A stretch of 64,000 nt of DNA from Nemertoderma westbladi (taxonomy: Eukaryota > Xenacoelomorpha > Nemertodermatida > Nemertodermatidae), in assembly GCA_032718475.1 (NCBI GenBank), contig JAUCBJ010006899.1, forward strand, positions 1 through 64,000, in the 5' to 3' direction. A model generated the notes under the pieces. That model was given only the letters and a program-made list of their open reading frames with translations, was not told the DNA's origin and did no database searches. A program made the position numbers and the translations under genes. Of the stretch, positions 1-12,507 are shown one piece after another; position 1 is the first letter of the stretch; every line of letters begins with the position of its first letter.

Positions 1-2225
1 AATTCATTAGATATGGAAAGTTACGAAATAAATGTCGACCTACAGTATAATACTTTGGGTTATAGCACTCATTACAGTATCATACCATCGAATATACAGG
101 ATAATGTTCTGTATCGCAAGCATTTATCATTAATATAATATACCGAACTGCGTACATCAATTTAATTAATAAAATCTAAAAATTGTTACGATAATTTTAC
201 CCCTTGAAATTTTGTCATTTATGACAAATTATAAATTACAGTTCGGCATTAGTTATACCATGGTAGGAATTTATATTTAGTGAAACTATTTTATTTTTCA
301 ATGTAATTCCAAGCACATAGTTGTTTAATTATTATTAAGATACTGTTGAAATACAATACCGGTTGGCATAAGGTAGAACTAAAGGTTATAAACAAAACCT
401 GTTGGTTATACTTGTTGCGATCATCTATCATCTGTATCTGTAACCGTATCTGTAATCGTTGTGGGCGAGAAACGAAGAGTAAGCGAGGTGCAGTCGGCTA
501 ATCGATACGAGTTACGACATACTGAATTCCTTTAACTCGTAGTACCGCGACCGCAGTATTTCTTATCAATAAATTTGATCATTAACTTATTAACCGTTGT
601 CAGCAGGTACAGTATGATTGGCCAAGTAGCCTAGTACGTACGGTAAATAATACAATAACAGCTGTTGCCGATAGCGAAACCCATTAATATATTATATCCT
701 TAATAATGTTTCATGTTAAAAACACATTTAAAATTTAAGAAACAAATCGGTTCCAACTGTTCTATGATCGCCAAAGTAAAAGATACTGTACATAACTAAT
801 GATTGTAGCAACTACCGACAGGCCGCTACCGCTAAGTGGTACCAAAAACAGACGGTAAGGAATGCTCAAATACTTTACAACAGTCTGTTAGACCACTTAT
901 ATCAGTTATACTACTATCAGGATCTGAAGGTGGTTAAGTAGCCAAACCATAAATACTTCCAGTATTAAAAATGTAACTGTTCAACTCAAATCAAATCGAA
1001 TTGGTTTTTATTATTCCTTTCCATATAGTTTACAAAATTGCACATATGGATGAAGATGATATTTAGGGAAAGGGAGAACAGGGCAGCGACTAATAGCAGA
1101 GCTAGTGGTTGTCACTACCCTAGGTTAAGGTGGTAAGAGATTACAGGATGGGAAGGGGAGTTGGGGGGGGGGGGGGGGGGGGGGGGTTTAATGAGGTTAC
1201 CAAAATCTATACGCAGTAGCTACTGTAATGTATATTTAGTGTTAGTTAAGTTTAGGAATAGTCTAGAGTTTAGATAAGCAGTGCAGCTTGAGCCTTTTAG
1301 AAAATATTTGTTTTGTTTTTTTCCACCTGGTATAGCATTCCAGGTGGAAGGGCCTAGAAAACTCATGGAACGTTGCGTGGACGACAGTCTTGAAAGAGGG
1401 GTAAATAAATTGCGATTACAAACTGCTCGGTTATTGTAGTGTCGTACTAATAGTTTCGTAAAAAATATTAGTACCGACCGGTAGGCCGAACAAGACGGTA
1501 CGGTAGCTTACCAAAATTTGTGTCAGTTTAAACTGTAGAAATTTTAGCAACAGGCAACTCATCTAGACCTATTACACTGTATTAGAAATACTTTCAGTAT
1601 TCTGAAAGTAAGTACCTGCAGCTATGTAATTACATGTCAATGGTCAATAATTAATATGTACGGTACTGCAGTCTGGCAGTTCCTTTGACCACGATCTACA
1701 TACACTTTCAGTTTTAAGCCAAGACTTGTCTAATATACTTTCAGTTTGAAAATAAATATGTTCAGCTACATTTTTTAAAGTTACACTATATTTATTGTAT
1801 TCCAAAATTGTAACATTAATCAACGCCGATAGTATTAACAGCGAGTTTTTTAGCGAGTTTTTTTAGCACGGTTTAGCACAGTTTTTTTATGTCCTTTTAT
1901 TTGACTTTTTTTGTCATTTTTTTTTTACGAATTATGCATAATGACTTTTGTTGTCCTTTTAATGACTTTTATTGTCCTTTTAATGACTTTTTATGTATGT
2001 ATTTCTTCAAACTGTCAGACTGCTGATTTCTGGACTGTCAGACAGTTGATTTCACTATGCCTGTGCCAAAACATTCCATGATTCCATGATTTATAGACTA
2101 TGAGATAGATTTCCATATGCGCCTGTGGTAAAAAGACTCTATATTTAATAGTTTGTGGTTGTTGTCGATAATCGATTACCACATGACGTAGCAAAACACT
2201 CATTTTATAGCCAAAAACAATGACC
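1..2225. other. Non-coding stretch, no gene recognised
   Basis: AT-rich sequence with no reading frame that resembles a protein family on either strand. It contains a run of about 24 G at 1163-1186 and a T-rich tract with repeated 'gactttttttgtc'-like phrases around 1850-2000. Nothing else is supported. Confidence 0.6.
1163..1186. repeat. Poly(G) run
   Basis: An uninterrupted run of about 24 G on the plus strand. Such runs are length-unstable and prone to assembly error, so the exact length is uncertain. No function is claimed. Confidence 0.9.
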
Positions 2226-2866
2226 AATTGATGGAAAGGAGCAGGTTAAGGCCGAGTTTTCTAACCAAAACAATAAACAGTCACTTTACCAAATCAGGGA
2301 AAGGAGCAGGTTACAGAGACGGGATTTTCTAACCAAAACAATAAACGATCACTTAACTAATTGAGGGAAAGGAGCGGGTTACAGAGGCGGGATTTTCTAA
2401 CCAAAACAATAAACGATCACTTAACTTATTGAGGGAAAGGAGCAGGTTACAGAGGCGGGATTTTCTAACCAAAACAATAAACGATCATTTAACTAATTGA
2501 GGGAAAGGGACAGGTTACAGAGGCGGAATTTTCTAACCAAAACAATAAACGATCACTTAACTAATTGAGGGAAAGGAGCAGGTTACAGAGGCGGGATTTT
2601 CTAACCAAAACAATAAACGATCATTTAACTAATTGAGGGAAAGGGGCAGGTTACAGAAGCGGGCCTTTCTAACCAAAACAATAAACGGTCACTTTACCAA
2701 TTCAGGGAAAGGAGCAGGTTACAGAGGCGGGATTTTCTAACCAAAACAATAAACGATCATTTAACTAATTGAGGGAAAGGGGCAGGTTACAGAGGCGGGA
2801 TTTTCTAACCAAAACAATAAACGATCATTTAACTAATTGAGGGAAAGGAGCAGGTCACAGAGACGA
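2226..2866. repeat. 68-bp tandem satellite, about 9.4 copies
   Basis: The phrase 'ctaaccaaaacaataaac' recurs with its first base at 2261, 2329, 2397, 2465, 2533, 2601, 2669, 2737 and 2805, which is exactly 68 bp each time. The rest of the unit includes 'gggaaaggagcaggttaca' and a GGCGGGATTTT segment. Copies differ by scattered substitutions, not by length. There is no conserved reading frame. The 17-mer taaccaaaacaataaac is also present in all three LTR copies of the BEL/Pao family in this window. Confidence 0.95.
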
Positions 2867-3990
2867 TAAAACTAATACAGTAATAGGCCTAAATTATGTG
2901 AAAGGTATATCCACATTTTCCACAATACTGCAATCCAGTTTGGCCTATCAATTATTTAAAATTTATTAGCACAACCGGTAGGCCTACCATTACCGTATTT
3001 AAATGGTAGGCTACACAGTAGGCCTATAGCAGTACCGGTGCCGGTACTAAAATACAGAAATACCTGCTTTATACCTACATCTGTACATACAATACAGCAA
3101 AATATTGCTATATATACTAATACCGGTACTGATAGCCTGAGAGAACAGCAGTATAGAAACCGGTAGCATGGAACCTAACATTAGACTTTTGGAGGACATA
3201 AAAAATTAAAAAAAAAGGACAAAAAAAGGATTTAAACGGACAATAAAAATTATTGCGCATTTATATTATCACTAATTCAATAAACTATTCGAAGGGTTAA
3301 AATTGGAGCCAAATTTAAACTACAATTATACATAACGGTAATACCAGTACTGTATTACAGACAGTTGAAATGTTTTTACAAGTTTGCAGTTTTCTTTAGG
3401 CCTACAACATTACAGTAAACTGGCTAATAGATAGTAGCCCAAGAGCTGACTGCTGTGTTTCTATTACATTATACATACCCTCTTAGCTTAATTTATTATT
3501 TAATTATTCAAATATAATAGCTTACCTGCTCACTGTTTTGTATTGATTGTATTGTTGAAACAGATATTATTGAAATAATCATTTCTATATTTCATTATAT
3601 TGTACCGGTACATAACCACATTTCTACATTCCCTACATTTCTAACTTTTGTATTGTAAGCTACAGTACTTTACGTTCAAATGCAGTATTAGTTCCTTGGT
3701 TGGTTATTTTTAAAAGGTCGTTCCTAGACAAAAAGTGTCATAAACTCTAACAAACCAAACCTAAACTACTAACCTTGCCTAATGGCAACCTTGAAAAAAT
3801 TTTCCAATTTCCAATTTCAATTTTCCAGTTTTCAAATTACACCTAGAAGGAGTGTGCTATGACAGGTAGGGTTTAAGATACGTTTTGTCTGTTGATATCT
3901 GTAGATCTGTAGATATGTCTGTATGTATGTATGTATGTCTGTAGATACGGTTTGTCGAAATTGTTAGAATAATAGTACTGTAATAGCAGT
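2867..3990. other. Non-coding stretch
   Basis: AT-rich sequence with scattered GTAGGCCTA and ACCGGTA words. There is a short TATG/TCTG microsatellite at about 3915-3945. No gene was seen. Confidence 0.6.
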
Positions 3991-6016
3991 GTGTACGAAA
4001 TTGATATTCTATCAGCTTGCTTTGATAAATTGGAAATGTCTACTCGAGCCAAACATACTTGCTCTATATATGGAATTGCGAAAGATTTACCATTAAACCA
4101 GTTACCCTCTATTCAAGATGTCATGTGCCAGTACATGAATATTCAATGTGAGCTCCCATCTAATGCTAATGTTTCTAAGATTTCACAAGTGGTAGCAATC
4201 TGTGTAATTAATAAATGGGTAGTGGTTGGTATTCCTACAGAATCACTGAGTGTTGTTCAGCAAAAAATTATGAGTTTACGGGATAGAATAAGGAATAACA
4301 TAAAGAAGAAGGGGAAATCGAAAGAAGATGTATTGAAATTGAGAAGGAATCTGGCAAAAAAATATTTGAAATTGCAGCATGCCATTGTTTAGATTTTGAT
4401 AAATGTGCTTGCACCAAAAACAGAAAGGTTCCCATTTTAGAGAGAGACATTTTAACAGACCAGAGGGGCATTCAAAATATGATTATTGGCCAGATTGATA
4501 GAGTGACTAGTTCAGCTTTAAAAAATAAGAGAGAGGGAGAAATTAAGCGTGAAAAGTACTACAAATCTTGCAAATCAGTGTCATAGATCATATGGAACAA
4601 GCTTCAGATGAGGAATCAGTTATGACTGACACCCAATCAGACAGTTCAGACGTTGATTATGTTCCACCAAATGAAAATGAGAGCCAGAGGAACATGTTAC
4701 AACTTCCAACTTTGGCACGAGAGTCTGAGAGATATGGAATTTCTAATACAGCCAGTGCCGCAATTGCAACAGATGTACTTACAGACAATGGAATAATTTC
4801 CGTTGATGACTCCACCTTAGTTGTCGATCGTTCTAAAATAAAACGCGAAAGGGAGCGACTCCTAACCTCTTTACAAACAGCTGCAATAACAACCATGCAA
4901 AATGTGGGACCTTTATCTTTATATTTCGATGGGCAAAAAGATGTCACTATCTGTGCTAAGTCAGTCAGTTCTAAGTGTCGTATGTCTGAAGAACATATAA
5001 CTCTTATTGAGGAACCAAAGTCTGTTTTTCTAGGACATGTATTTCCAGAAAGAGGTTCATCAAAGGAAATATATCTGTCAATTTTACATTTCTTTGAGGA
5101 TAATGAAATTTCATTCTAATCCCTCCAGGCTATTGGTGCTGATGGTACTAATGTAAATACTGGAATCCATGGAGGTGTTATTCGTTTGCTGGAATTGCAC
5201 TTAGATCAACCATTACAATGGTGTATATGTTTATTTCACTGCAATGAACTACCTTTGAGGCATCTGTTCATGCACTTCGATGGCACAACATCTGGGCTAA
5301 AAGCTTATACTGGACCCATTGGAAAATCGTTGGAAAGTTGTCACACTCTTTCCATTGTAAAATGTCATCCTATCAATGGGAATGTTCCCAAATTGGATAC
5401 AATAAAAGACCTTAGCAAGGACCAGAAGTATTTATACGAAATGTGTCTGTCTCTTCAAGATGGCATGGTTCCAATTTCGTTAGAACTAAGGTAGCCTAGT
5501 CTACTAAGTAAGTTTATTAAACCATTCAAGATGGCGAACTTCTGCAAACCGAATTTTACGTTTGTATGTTGCAACTTTAAATCCATGCTCACAGCTTGTT
5601 ATATTGGCAGAATTTGTTGTGAAGGTTTATGCACCAGTGTGATTCCATATAAAACTATAGCCTCAGTGCTATAAGGGTTCTGTGCACTTTTGGCGAATCA
5701 CTAACCTTAGCAGGTTTTTGGCACCAGATGAATATGAGGTAGTAAAATCAACGCTGAGAAGGAATTATTTTTATGGAATCATTTTTATTTTACTCAGCAT
5801 GGTAGTTGATGAACATAGCCATATTAGGGTATTAGCTGGGAGAAGAATCAAGTTTGCAAGATCAAGAGAGCAGCAACCAGACAGTAGTGCAGTAAGGAAG
5901 TTTTCATCACCGAAACTCAATTTAAAAGCAGACAATTATTTCGAATGTCGGCTAAAGGGTCTGTATCCAACCATATGGAGTAGCGTCACCTATCTGCAGG
6001 CAGTACAGATAACATG
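3991..6016 (+). pseudogene. Decayed transposase-like gene A (D...D...CxxH family)
   Basis: One broken reading frame spread over several segments: 3991-4392, a shifted segment to about 4587, 4568-5119, about 5130-5493, and a C-terminal part within 5682-6016. Visible motifs are YFDGQKD near 4922 (candidate first catalytic Asp), DGTNVNTG near 5140 (second Asp), then ICLFHCNELPLRH near 5226, which holds a C-x2-H. The C-terminal segment reads HSHIRVLAGRRI followed by FSSPKLNLKADNYF. From memory this order of motifs matches an uncharacterised protein family scattered through invertebrate genomes. The Asp-Asp-C(2)H arrangement is that described for RNase H-fold cut-and-paste transposases. At least three frame breaks, a stop before the second Asp motif and a poorly readable 5494-5680 mean it is dead. 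I found no terminal inverted repeats. The superfamily is not assigned. Confidence 0.6.
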
Positions 6017-6393
6017 AGGACTTACTGTTGCTTACAGTAGGTTACCGGTAATCAGTATGCTACATTTGTTAAATTCATCGATTAACTACTTGACTAACTT
6101 GACTTGACTGACTACAATAGCCTATTGCAATAGATATGATAAGCCTACCTATTATCAGACAGAGTAATATTTTAGAATGTTGACTTGTACCAGCCACAGC
6201 TAGCCAGCATCGCATCATGTTGACACCTTGCAGGCCAGATTAGGTAGGTTAAAATGATCAAACTACAGAATTGAAAAGCCTAAACTCTTGTCAAATCGGA
6301 ATTACCTATATTTAGGGTTAGGCCTACCTTGACTGAATTTTTTTCTTTATTTATATTGTTAAAATTAACTATATATACTGGTATATATTAACT

Positions 6394-8579
6394 ATGAGTG
6401 AAATTGAGGAACCAGTGCAATCCACTTCCTCATCATATGATAAATCACCAGCCAAAAGGAAATCTACTGAGATATTTGGTCTTGGGAAAGGCATAACTCA
6501 AAGTGATGCAGAAATAAAAGGAATCAGGCTACCTACATCAGAACAAGTTCTTCTCATCAAACACTGTATAAAACTGCTAAACTCGTTCTGGTAAAGATAC
6601 TTCCATTTTATGAAAAGGGTAATATCCCAATGATAAAATCGAATAAAAAGCCTGCCAGAAAATAGTGAAACTTGCTAATGAGAATCTTAAGTTGAGAAGA
6701 TATCCAGTCGACTGCCAGTCATCAACTACTGTGCAGAATAAAGTAAAAGAAATGAAAGAAGAACTAGGTAAGACATTTGAGTTATGGCCAACAGATGTTG
6801 AGAAGTTGCTGGTAATAGATGAAGATCGGAAGTTTCTCCATTTAATGAAGACAGACAGGAAGGCAACATTTGGGGGAAATGACAAGTGCCTACAATCCAA
6901 AGTGAAACATTAATTTGTGCGCATGGCTAACGAAACAAAATGAGCTGAGAAGGTGAGAGATGAGCAGAAAGAAATTGAAGATGTTATGGAGTTTACTGAC
7001 TGTAGTTCGAATACCAGTGAATTTGATGATGACAGTGATGCTGATGTGACGTTTCAACCACGCCATAACACCAAGATGAGGTGCAAGTGGACAAATATAT
7101 ACACCAGTGCCTAAAGATATCCTTAAGAGACATAACCTGATGTCCTTAACAACTGGAGCTAAAATTAGTCCTGCTGTTCAAGCAGCATTCACTGAGGAAA
7201 TCATCAAAGAAATAGGTGGTGATGTTTCTAATGTGGCCAGGTCATATGCAACAGCTGATAGAGCAAGACGTGAAGTAGCTACTTCAATAGCAAAAAATAC
7301 AAAGGAGTCATGGAAGGCACCTAATTTTGCATCTCTACATTGGGACTCGAAATTGGTACCAACACTGACTGATGACCATAAAAAACACGAACGTCTCATA
7401 GTAGCAGTTGGAATAACAATGTGAATGTCTTGGGTGTCCCAAACTATGAGCCTGGTACAGATCAACACGCAGGTGATATCATTAGCCGATTGACCACAAA
7501 TCTGCTTCAAGATTGGAAGTGTGCTGATTCAGTTTGTAATATGGTATTTGACACCATTTCAGCCAACACTGGGTATGTCACAGCAGCATGTGTGTCGATG
7601 CAGCAGGGTCTTCAACGTCCACTACTATGGTCTGGTTGCCGCCATCACATCGGAGAAGTCATTCTTACCCAGGTTTTCAATGACCTTAAAGTTGAGGTGT
7701 CTAAATCTCCAGAAATTGGGATATTTACAAAGTTTCGAGAGAATTATAAACTTCTACCCTATAATGACAACACAATACGGAAGAAGATTCAGATGAGCGA
7801 GTTCAGTGAAGATTCACAAGCCAAGTTGAAAGGATGGATTGAAGAGGTGAAACCAGTTTTAAAGGCAAAGTTACCATTCAAACGGAAAGACTACCTGGAG
7901 TTTACACAATTATCTTTAATGTACCTGGATGAAAATATTGAGTTTGATTTTAGTAGACCTGGTGCCATTAGCAAGGCAAGATGGATGTCGAAATTGTTGT
8001 ATTCTGTTAAGACGGTGTTATTAGAGTCCCAGATTACCCAGTTGCCAAAGGGAACTATATGTTCAGATCAACAACTGGCAAAGCTGAGAAGATTTGTAAC
8101 CTTTGCAACTGACGTGGCTGACTTGTGACTCTATTGTCAATGCTACTTGGTATGATTTGCAATTATATAAGAAGCTGTTTCAGTACAGAGAAGTTGATCC
8201 ACCAGTTGCTGAGAGTGCTATAAAAGCATTATCCCGACATCAGTGGTATCTGCATCCAGAAATGGCTGCTCTATCTGTGTTTAGCTCTAAGGTTCCAGAA
8301 TGTGCTCTACAGGATGTAGCGAAGAGGCTCATTGCCATAAAACCTAATGTCCCAGTTATAGCTCCAGGAAATCGATTTGGTACAGGATATGGAAAACCAA
8401 AATTTGGAATCCCAATTACTCCAAATACCACACTGGCCGATCTTATTGATATTGACTCTTGGTTCACCTTTAACTTACTCGAAGTTACACTCAGTTTCTT
8501 ACAACAGGTGTTGAAGCTTGGAAGTCTACATTTGGTTACAATGAAGCTAAGGGAAGAGCTTCAAAACTTAATGTCATAA
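6394..8579 (+). pseudogene. Decayed transposase-like gene B (related D...D...CxxH fold)
   Basis: A second broken gene in the same orientation, 380 bp after gene A. Segments are 6394-6594, 6665-6913, about 6945-7110, 7107-7424, 7421-8128 and 8103-8579, joined by frameshifts and stops. Candidate catalytic motifs are LHWDSKLV (near 7339, first Asp), VFDTISANTG (near 7543, second Asp) and SGCRHHIGE (near 7632, C-x2-H). The tail contains RHQWYLHPEMAALSVF, which resembles the C-terminal region of long invertebrate transposase-like proteins. Its Asp-NTG-CxxH order parallels gene A, but the surrounding sequence is different, so it is a distinct family and not a duplicate. An acidic stretch (7000-7040) lies before the core. 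The most likely origin is a DNA transposon relic, superfamily unassigned. Confidence 0.6.
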
Positions 8580-9302
8580 ATGACAGTGCAGAGCTTGGAG
8601 TTAAGCTTAGTACAGACTTCCTGGAAAATTCAAAATCCGAATCCCACTACCAGGATGTCTTGCAGGTGGTTCAGGAGGATAGAAGCCGATGTCCAAATCT
8701 ACGTATAGTAAAGACGACTAATCATTATATATATACTGTCATACTGTTAACTCACCCATAATAGTATCAAGTCAGTAATTTGTTTCTTTCTGGGCAATTA
8801 CAGTGTTTTGAGGTATTGTGATTAATATCTTTTGTTTAAAATGACTTAATTTCATTATTAGTTTGTAAAATTCTCACTGGCAGTGTGATAACAACTATTC
8901 CAGTGTTTACAATAATCATGATCAATAGCGGCAATATATGTCAACTTCATGGTCCTTGTTGCCCCTCTAGATATCACCCAACCTTGCTAAAATTTTGCAC
9001 AGAATGTTTTTTTGGAAGTGTAACACAAATATCATAGGTACAAGTCATATTTTGAATGTTTGTCAAAATGATGCAGCCTAATATTTAGGCTTACTAATGT
9101 GCTGCTCTATGCTGTATACTGCTGTGCTGTTATTGCAGTATTGTGATACAATAAAGAGATATGATGCTCTTAAACTTAAATATGAAATATACTGTAACAT
9201 AACTGTCAGACTAATCGTGGAAGTGCAGGCAGTACTGCTACTACAGTACTGCAGTATTACTGTATTATGTAGGCCTGAACAATCTATATGCGGTAGGTGC
9301 TA
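8580..9302. other. Non-coding stretch
   Basis: Sequence after gene B continues in a coding-like style to about 8710 and then becomes AT-rich. No further gene was recognised. Confidence 0.5.
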
Positions 9303-9650
9303 AAATGCACAATGAGCAACAGTGAGCAAGAATGACCAACAACGAGCAATATTGGGCAACAACGAGCAATAATAAAGTACAACAATGAGCAACAATGACC
9401 AACAACGAGCAACAATGACCAACAACGAGCAACATTGAGCAACAACGAGCAACAATGACCAATAACGAGCAACAATGAGCAACACTGAGCAACAACGAGC
9501 AACAATGAGCTACAACGAGCACCATTAAGCAACAATGAGCAACAACGAGCAACAAGGAGCAAATACTAGCAAAAATAAAGTACAACAACGAGCAACAATG
9601 ACAACAATGAGCAACAATGACCAACAACAAGCAACATTGAGCAACATATC
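9303..9650. repeat. Minisatellite of 10-bp AACAAYGAGC units
   Basis: About 35 imperfect copies of a 10-bp unit, alternating between aacaacgagc and aacaatgagc with some gacc variants and two short 'aataaagtac' interruptions. Long Cys/Leu-rich frames on the minus strand here are products of the repeat and not genes. Confidence 0.93.
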
Positions 9651-12188
9651 TACCAGTTATGAAAATTAGTCCCTGTCTGTCTACTACCAAAACGATATTA
9701 ATAAACACACCGTTCTGGTGTTGGGAGGAAGTTTTATTGACAATGTTGTCCCTTTCTCCTTCTCTAATAGTAATTTCGAACCAGAAGTTATTCAGCAGCC
9801 CAGCCCACCACCCACTATAGATGGGGATGGGGTTGTTGTGGTTTATAGAACAAACACTTCCTTATACACAAACGCTACTGACTGGAGGTGGAAACTTTGT
9901 GAGAGTAGAGTTTCTACTATAGCTAACATCTCGTCCTTGAGATGGGAAGGAAATAAAGTTTAGTTGGGATAAATATTAAACTGCACCAATTCAATTGATT
10001 ATTTACTCCAAACATTCATTCGCCCCTATCCTAATCCCCTCCACCTCCCACTCTTATTATTTAGTTCGGTTATTATATTTATACTCATTTAATGTACCAG
10101 TTAATTAATTATGCGGTTTTGTATTAAATCTTTCCTATTTATTAGTTTATTTTCTATATATTTTATTTCATTGAGTAAAGCCTTACATTATATCATACGC
10201 ATAATAAGTTGATTATATGTTCTAGCGATATCAGAAGCAATGGGCTGCTAAAATATATTTGGTTTATTTGTTACTGAATAAATTTCGGTGCTTTATAAAA
10301 TATCTTAATCGTTTCTCATGGGTACTGTGTACTTTGTGTGTAAACAAGTAGTTGTGTACACATGTACTTTTTGTATAGAAATTTATTTATATGTTGGGGT
10401 TTACATCTGTATGGATATAATAGTATTGCATTGTCGGTGTTGTGTTTCTAATGCAATTATTGTTTCCTTATTTCGTATTGTTTTGACGTTTTTGCAATTA
10501 GTATATTTCAGCACAGTCTGTGTCTCAATTATATATTTACCAAACCCAACTCATGGTAAACAAACAATAATGCTGGATCAAATAATTGTACTCGAAAGAA
10601 ATAAATCTTGCATTTTATTTAACTTATCCTGACCAAACAGGGTACATTGAGATTGATTGTAAATGCACATTAACTGATTTGTTGCCGAATATTTTTATTT
10701 GAGTTTGTTGAAACGGGATAAAGTAAATCATCTGAAAACTAATAATAACAAAATTACTAACTAATAATATCATTACGTATTCATTTGTTACATAACCTTC
10801 AATTGCAATCTTTATGTTCTGCCACTCTGATTAAGTGCCGTTTCTGTATTAAGAATATTTATACTGAATAAATTCTTATTAATTCAATAGAAATCAATAT
10901 ATTTATTAAATTTAATACATTAGTTTTATAGGGATTCAATTTATGGGTGAGGCAGTTCTATATAGAACAAATCCAGTAGAAAATGTAAGAAATGTTTTAA
11001 CTGAAAGATTACAAATCTAAATTCAACCATTTAAATGTTACCATGTAGTCCGTGGTGTTTATATTTAGGGTGATGGTTAATAAACAGGCGGTCCGATTCG
11101 TGGCATTATGTTATTACGTGACGAGGTTATATTGTAGTGAGTAGGAAAAACTGTTCTAGCAGTAAAGTTTATCTGTACTTCAACCTACATGCAGACTTGA
11201 TTAAATTTTCGTATCCATATAATGCTTTATGTACATTGAGAAAGTGGGTAATATTTTGTAGTATTTCTATTGTATGTATTTTAGTTAAAATCACATGGTT
11301 GCTTGGCTCCTATAGTTATCTAGAATTATCAATATATATAATATAGATTTTACTATTTTTATACAATTTATATTTTGATAGGTTATAGTTTGCCTTATAT
11401 ATTCATTACTGTATATATACAGTATAATATATATATATTTTGTATACTTATTAGGGGAATCACTCGTTCTATAACAAATATTTGACCTTCTGATAGAAAG
11501 ATGATAGCTAGTAATTTTGATTTTCTGTAAGATAAAAACGCCTCATTCTTAGTATAATTCTGAAATGCCCTAGGCCATTATTGAAAAGGTGTCAATTTTG
11601 ATTTTTTTTTATAAAATTCATTTTTTAACTTTTTTTTCATCAAGACATGTTGCTGATGATATATAAAAGCCTCGTTTATGGTGTAAGGAATATAAAACAC
11701 CTGGAACATCTGCAACAGTGACGCTCAATATTGCTCAGATCCATGTGTTATTTTATGTGCGTAACCTTTTTTAATGCAAAAGGTTTTCTAAAGCATTTCA
11801 AATTTACCGCCTCTATTAATTGTAAATTCATACAATTTTAATGTTATTTGACTAACCATACTACATTGTAGAAATTTAAGGTATTTTGATTGGCTCATTT
11901 AGTTGGAGGGAGATTCAAACATGATTCCCTGCGTTACTGATATCTGCATGCCCGTGCATTTCCTTAAAATTAATACATTTTATTAGTTATAGATAGATAG
12001 GGGTCTTATAGTTATAGATATATAGTGAAGCCACATTATTCTGAAAACCCTTCACACGGAATTATGAAGTCGTTTTTATGTCTACCAGCTACTGTAGATA
12101 CGCCTGTGTAAGATACTTGTTTATGTTTATCCTTGCAAATTGGGAGAAGTATTATAAGGTAATGTTACTAAGTATTTAATATGTACTA
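9651..12188. other. Long non-coding stretch
   Basis: AT-rich (TA dinucleotide tracts near 11400-11440). A 104-codon hydrophobic frame at 10318-10632 and a shorter one at 11137-11346 show no family resemblance and look like chance. No RNA gene or repeat was recognised. Confidence 0.5.
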
Positions 12189-12199
12189 TATTACTATAT
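12189..12199 (+). repeat. SINE target-site duplication, left copy
   Basis: TATTACTATAT, 11 bp, repeated exactly at 12470-12480 on the other side of the SINE. AT-rich duplications of this length are typical of LINE-mobilised elements. Confidence 0.8.
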
Positions 12200-12239
12200 G
12201 TCACCACTAGACCAAGTAGCAGCTTGGTCTAGTGGTGAC
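12200..12239. repeat. Perfect inverted repeat at SINE 5' end
   Basis: The left arm gtcaccactagaccaag (12200-12216) and right arm cttggtctagtggtgac (12223-12239) pair perfectly across a 6-base loop (tagcag). The right arm is the A-box region of the SINE. The pairing extends one more base into the left target duplication. Confidence 0.93.
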
Positions 12240-12469
12240 ATTCCTAGTCTTCAAATTAAGGGGCCCTGGTTCGATCCCTAGATGGGGCAGCACTGTTTGT
12301 GCACAGTGCTTTAAATGCTGTAGCCTAGCCCAACCCGGCTTTCATCCTTCAGTGGTCGATAAATGGGAACCAAGGCAACTTGGGGAACAGAGTTGAAGGG
12401 TTTACTGTGGTAGATCACCCATGGTGGTGAACAGGCATTCCTTAGCTTAACGAGCCTAAAAGATTCTCC
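12200..12469 (+). mobile_element. tRNA-derived SINE (about 270 bp)
   Basis: A tRNA-like head carries an A box (TTGGTCTAGTGG, 12224-12235) and a B box (GGTTCGATCCC, 12268-12278) 32 bp apart, the usual internal RNA polymerase III promoter. The GGTCTAGTGG word resembles tRNA-Glu/Asp, so that ancestry is inferred. A non-tRNA body follows to about 12469. The copy is bounded by 11-bp direct repeats (12189-12199 and 12470-12480). Its first 17 bases are an inverted copy of the A-box region, forming a perfect hairpin, which is unusual for a SINE 5' end. Confidence 0.82.
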
Positions 12470-12480
12470 TATTACTATAT
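12470..12480 (+). repeat. SINE target-site duplication, right copy
   Basis: TATTACTATAT, identical to 12189-12199. Confidence 0.8.
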
Positions 12481-12507
12481 TTTATTGACTGCAATAGGAC
12501 CAATGCT

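Noticed and set aside
9265-9708. Long Cys/Leu/Val-rich frames on the minus strand
   Set aside because: They are translations of the 10-bp minisatellite, open in several frames because the unit lacks stops.
10318-10632. 104-codon hydrophobic Cys-rich frame
   Set aside because: AT-driven composition, no family resemblance, no gene-like context.
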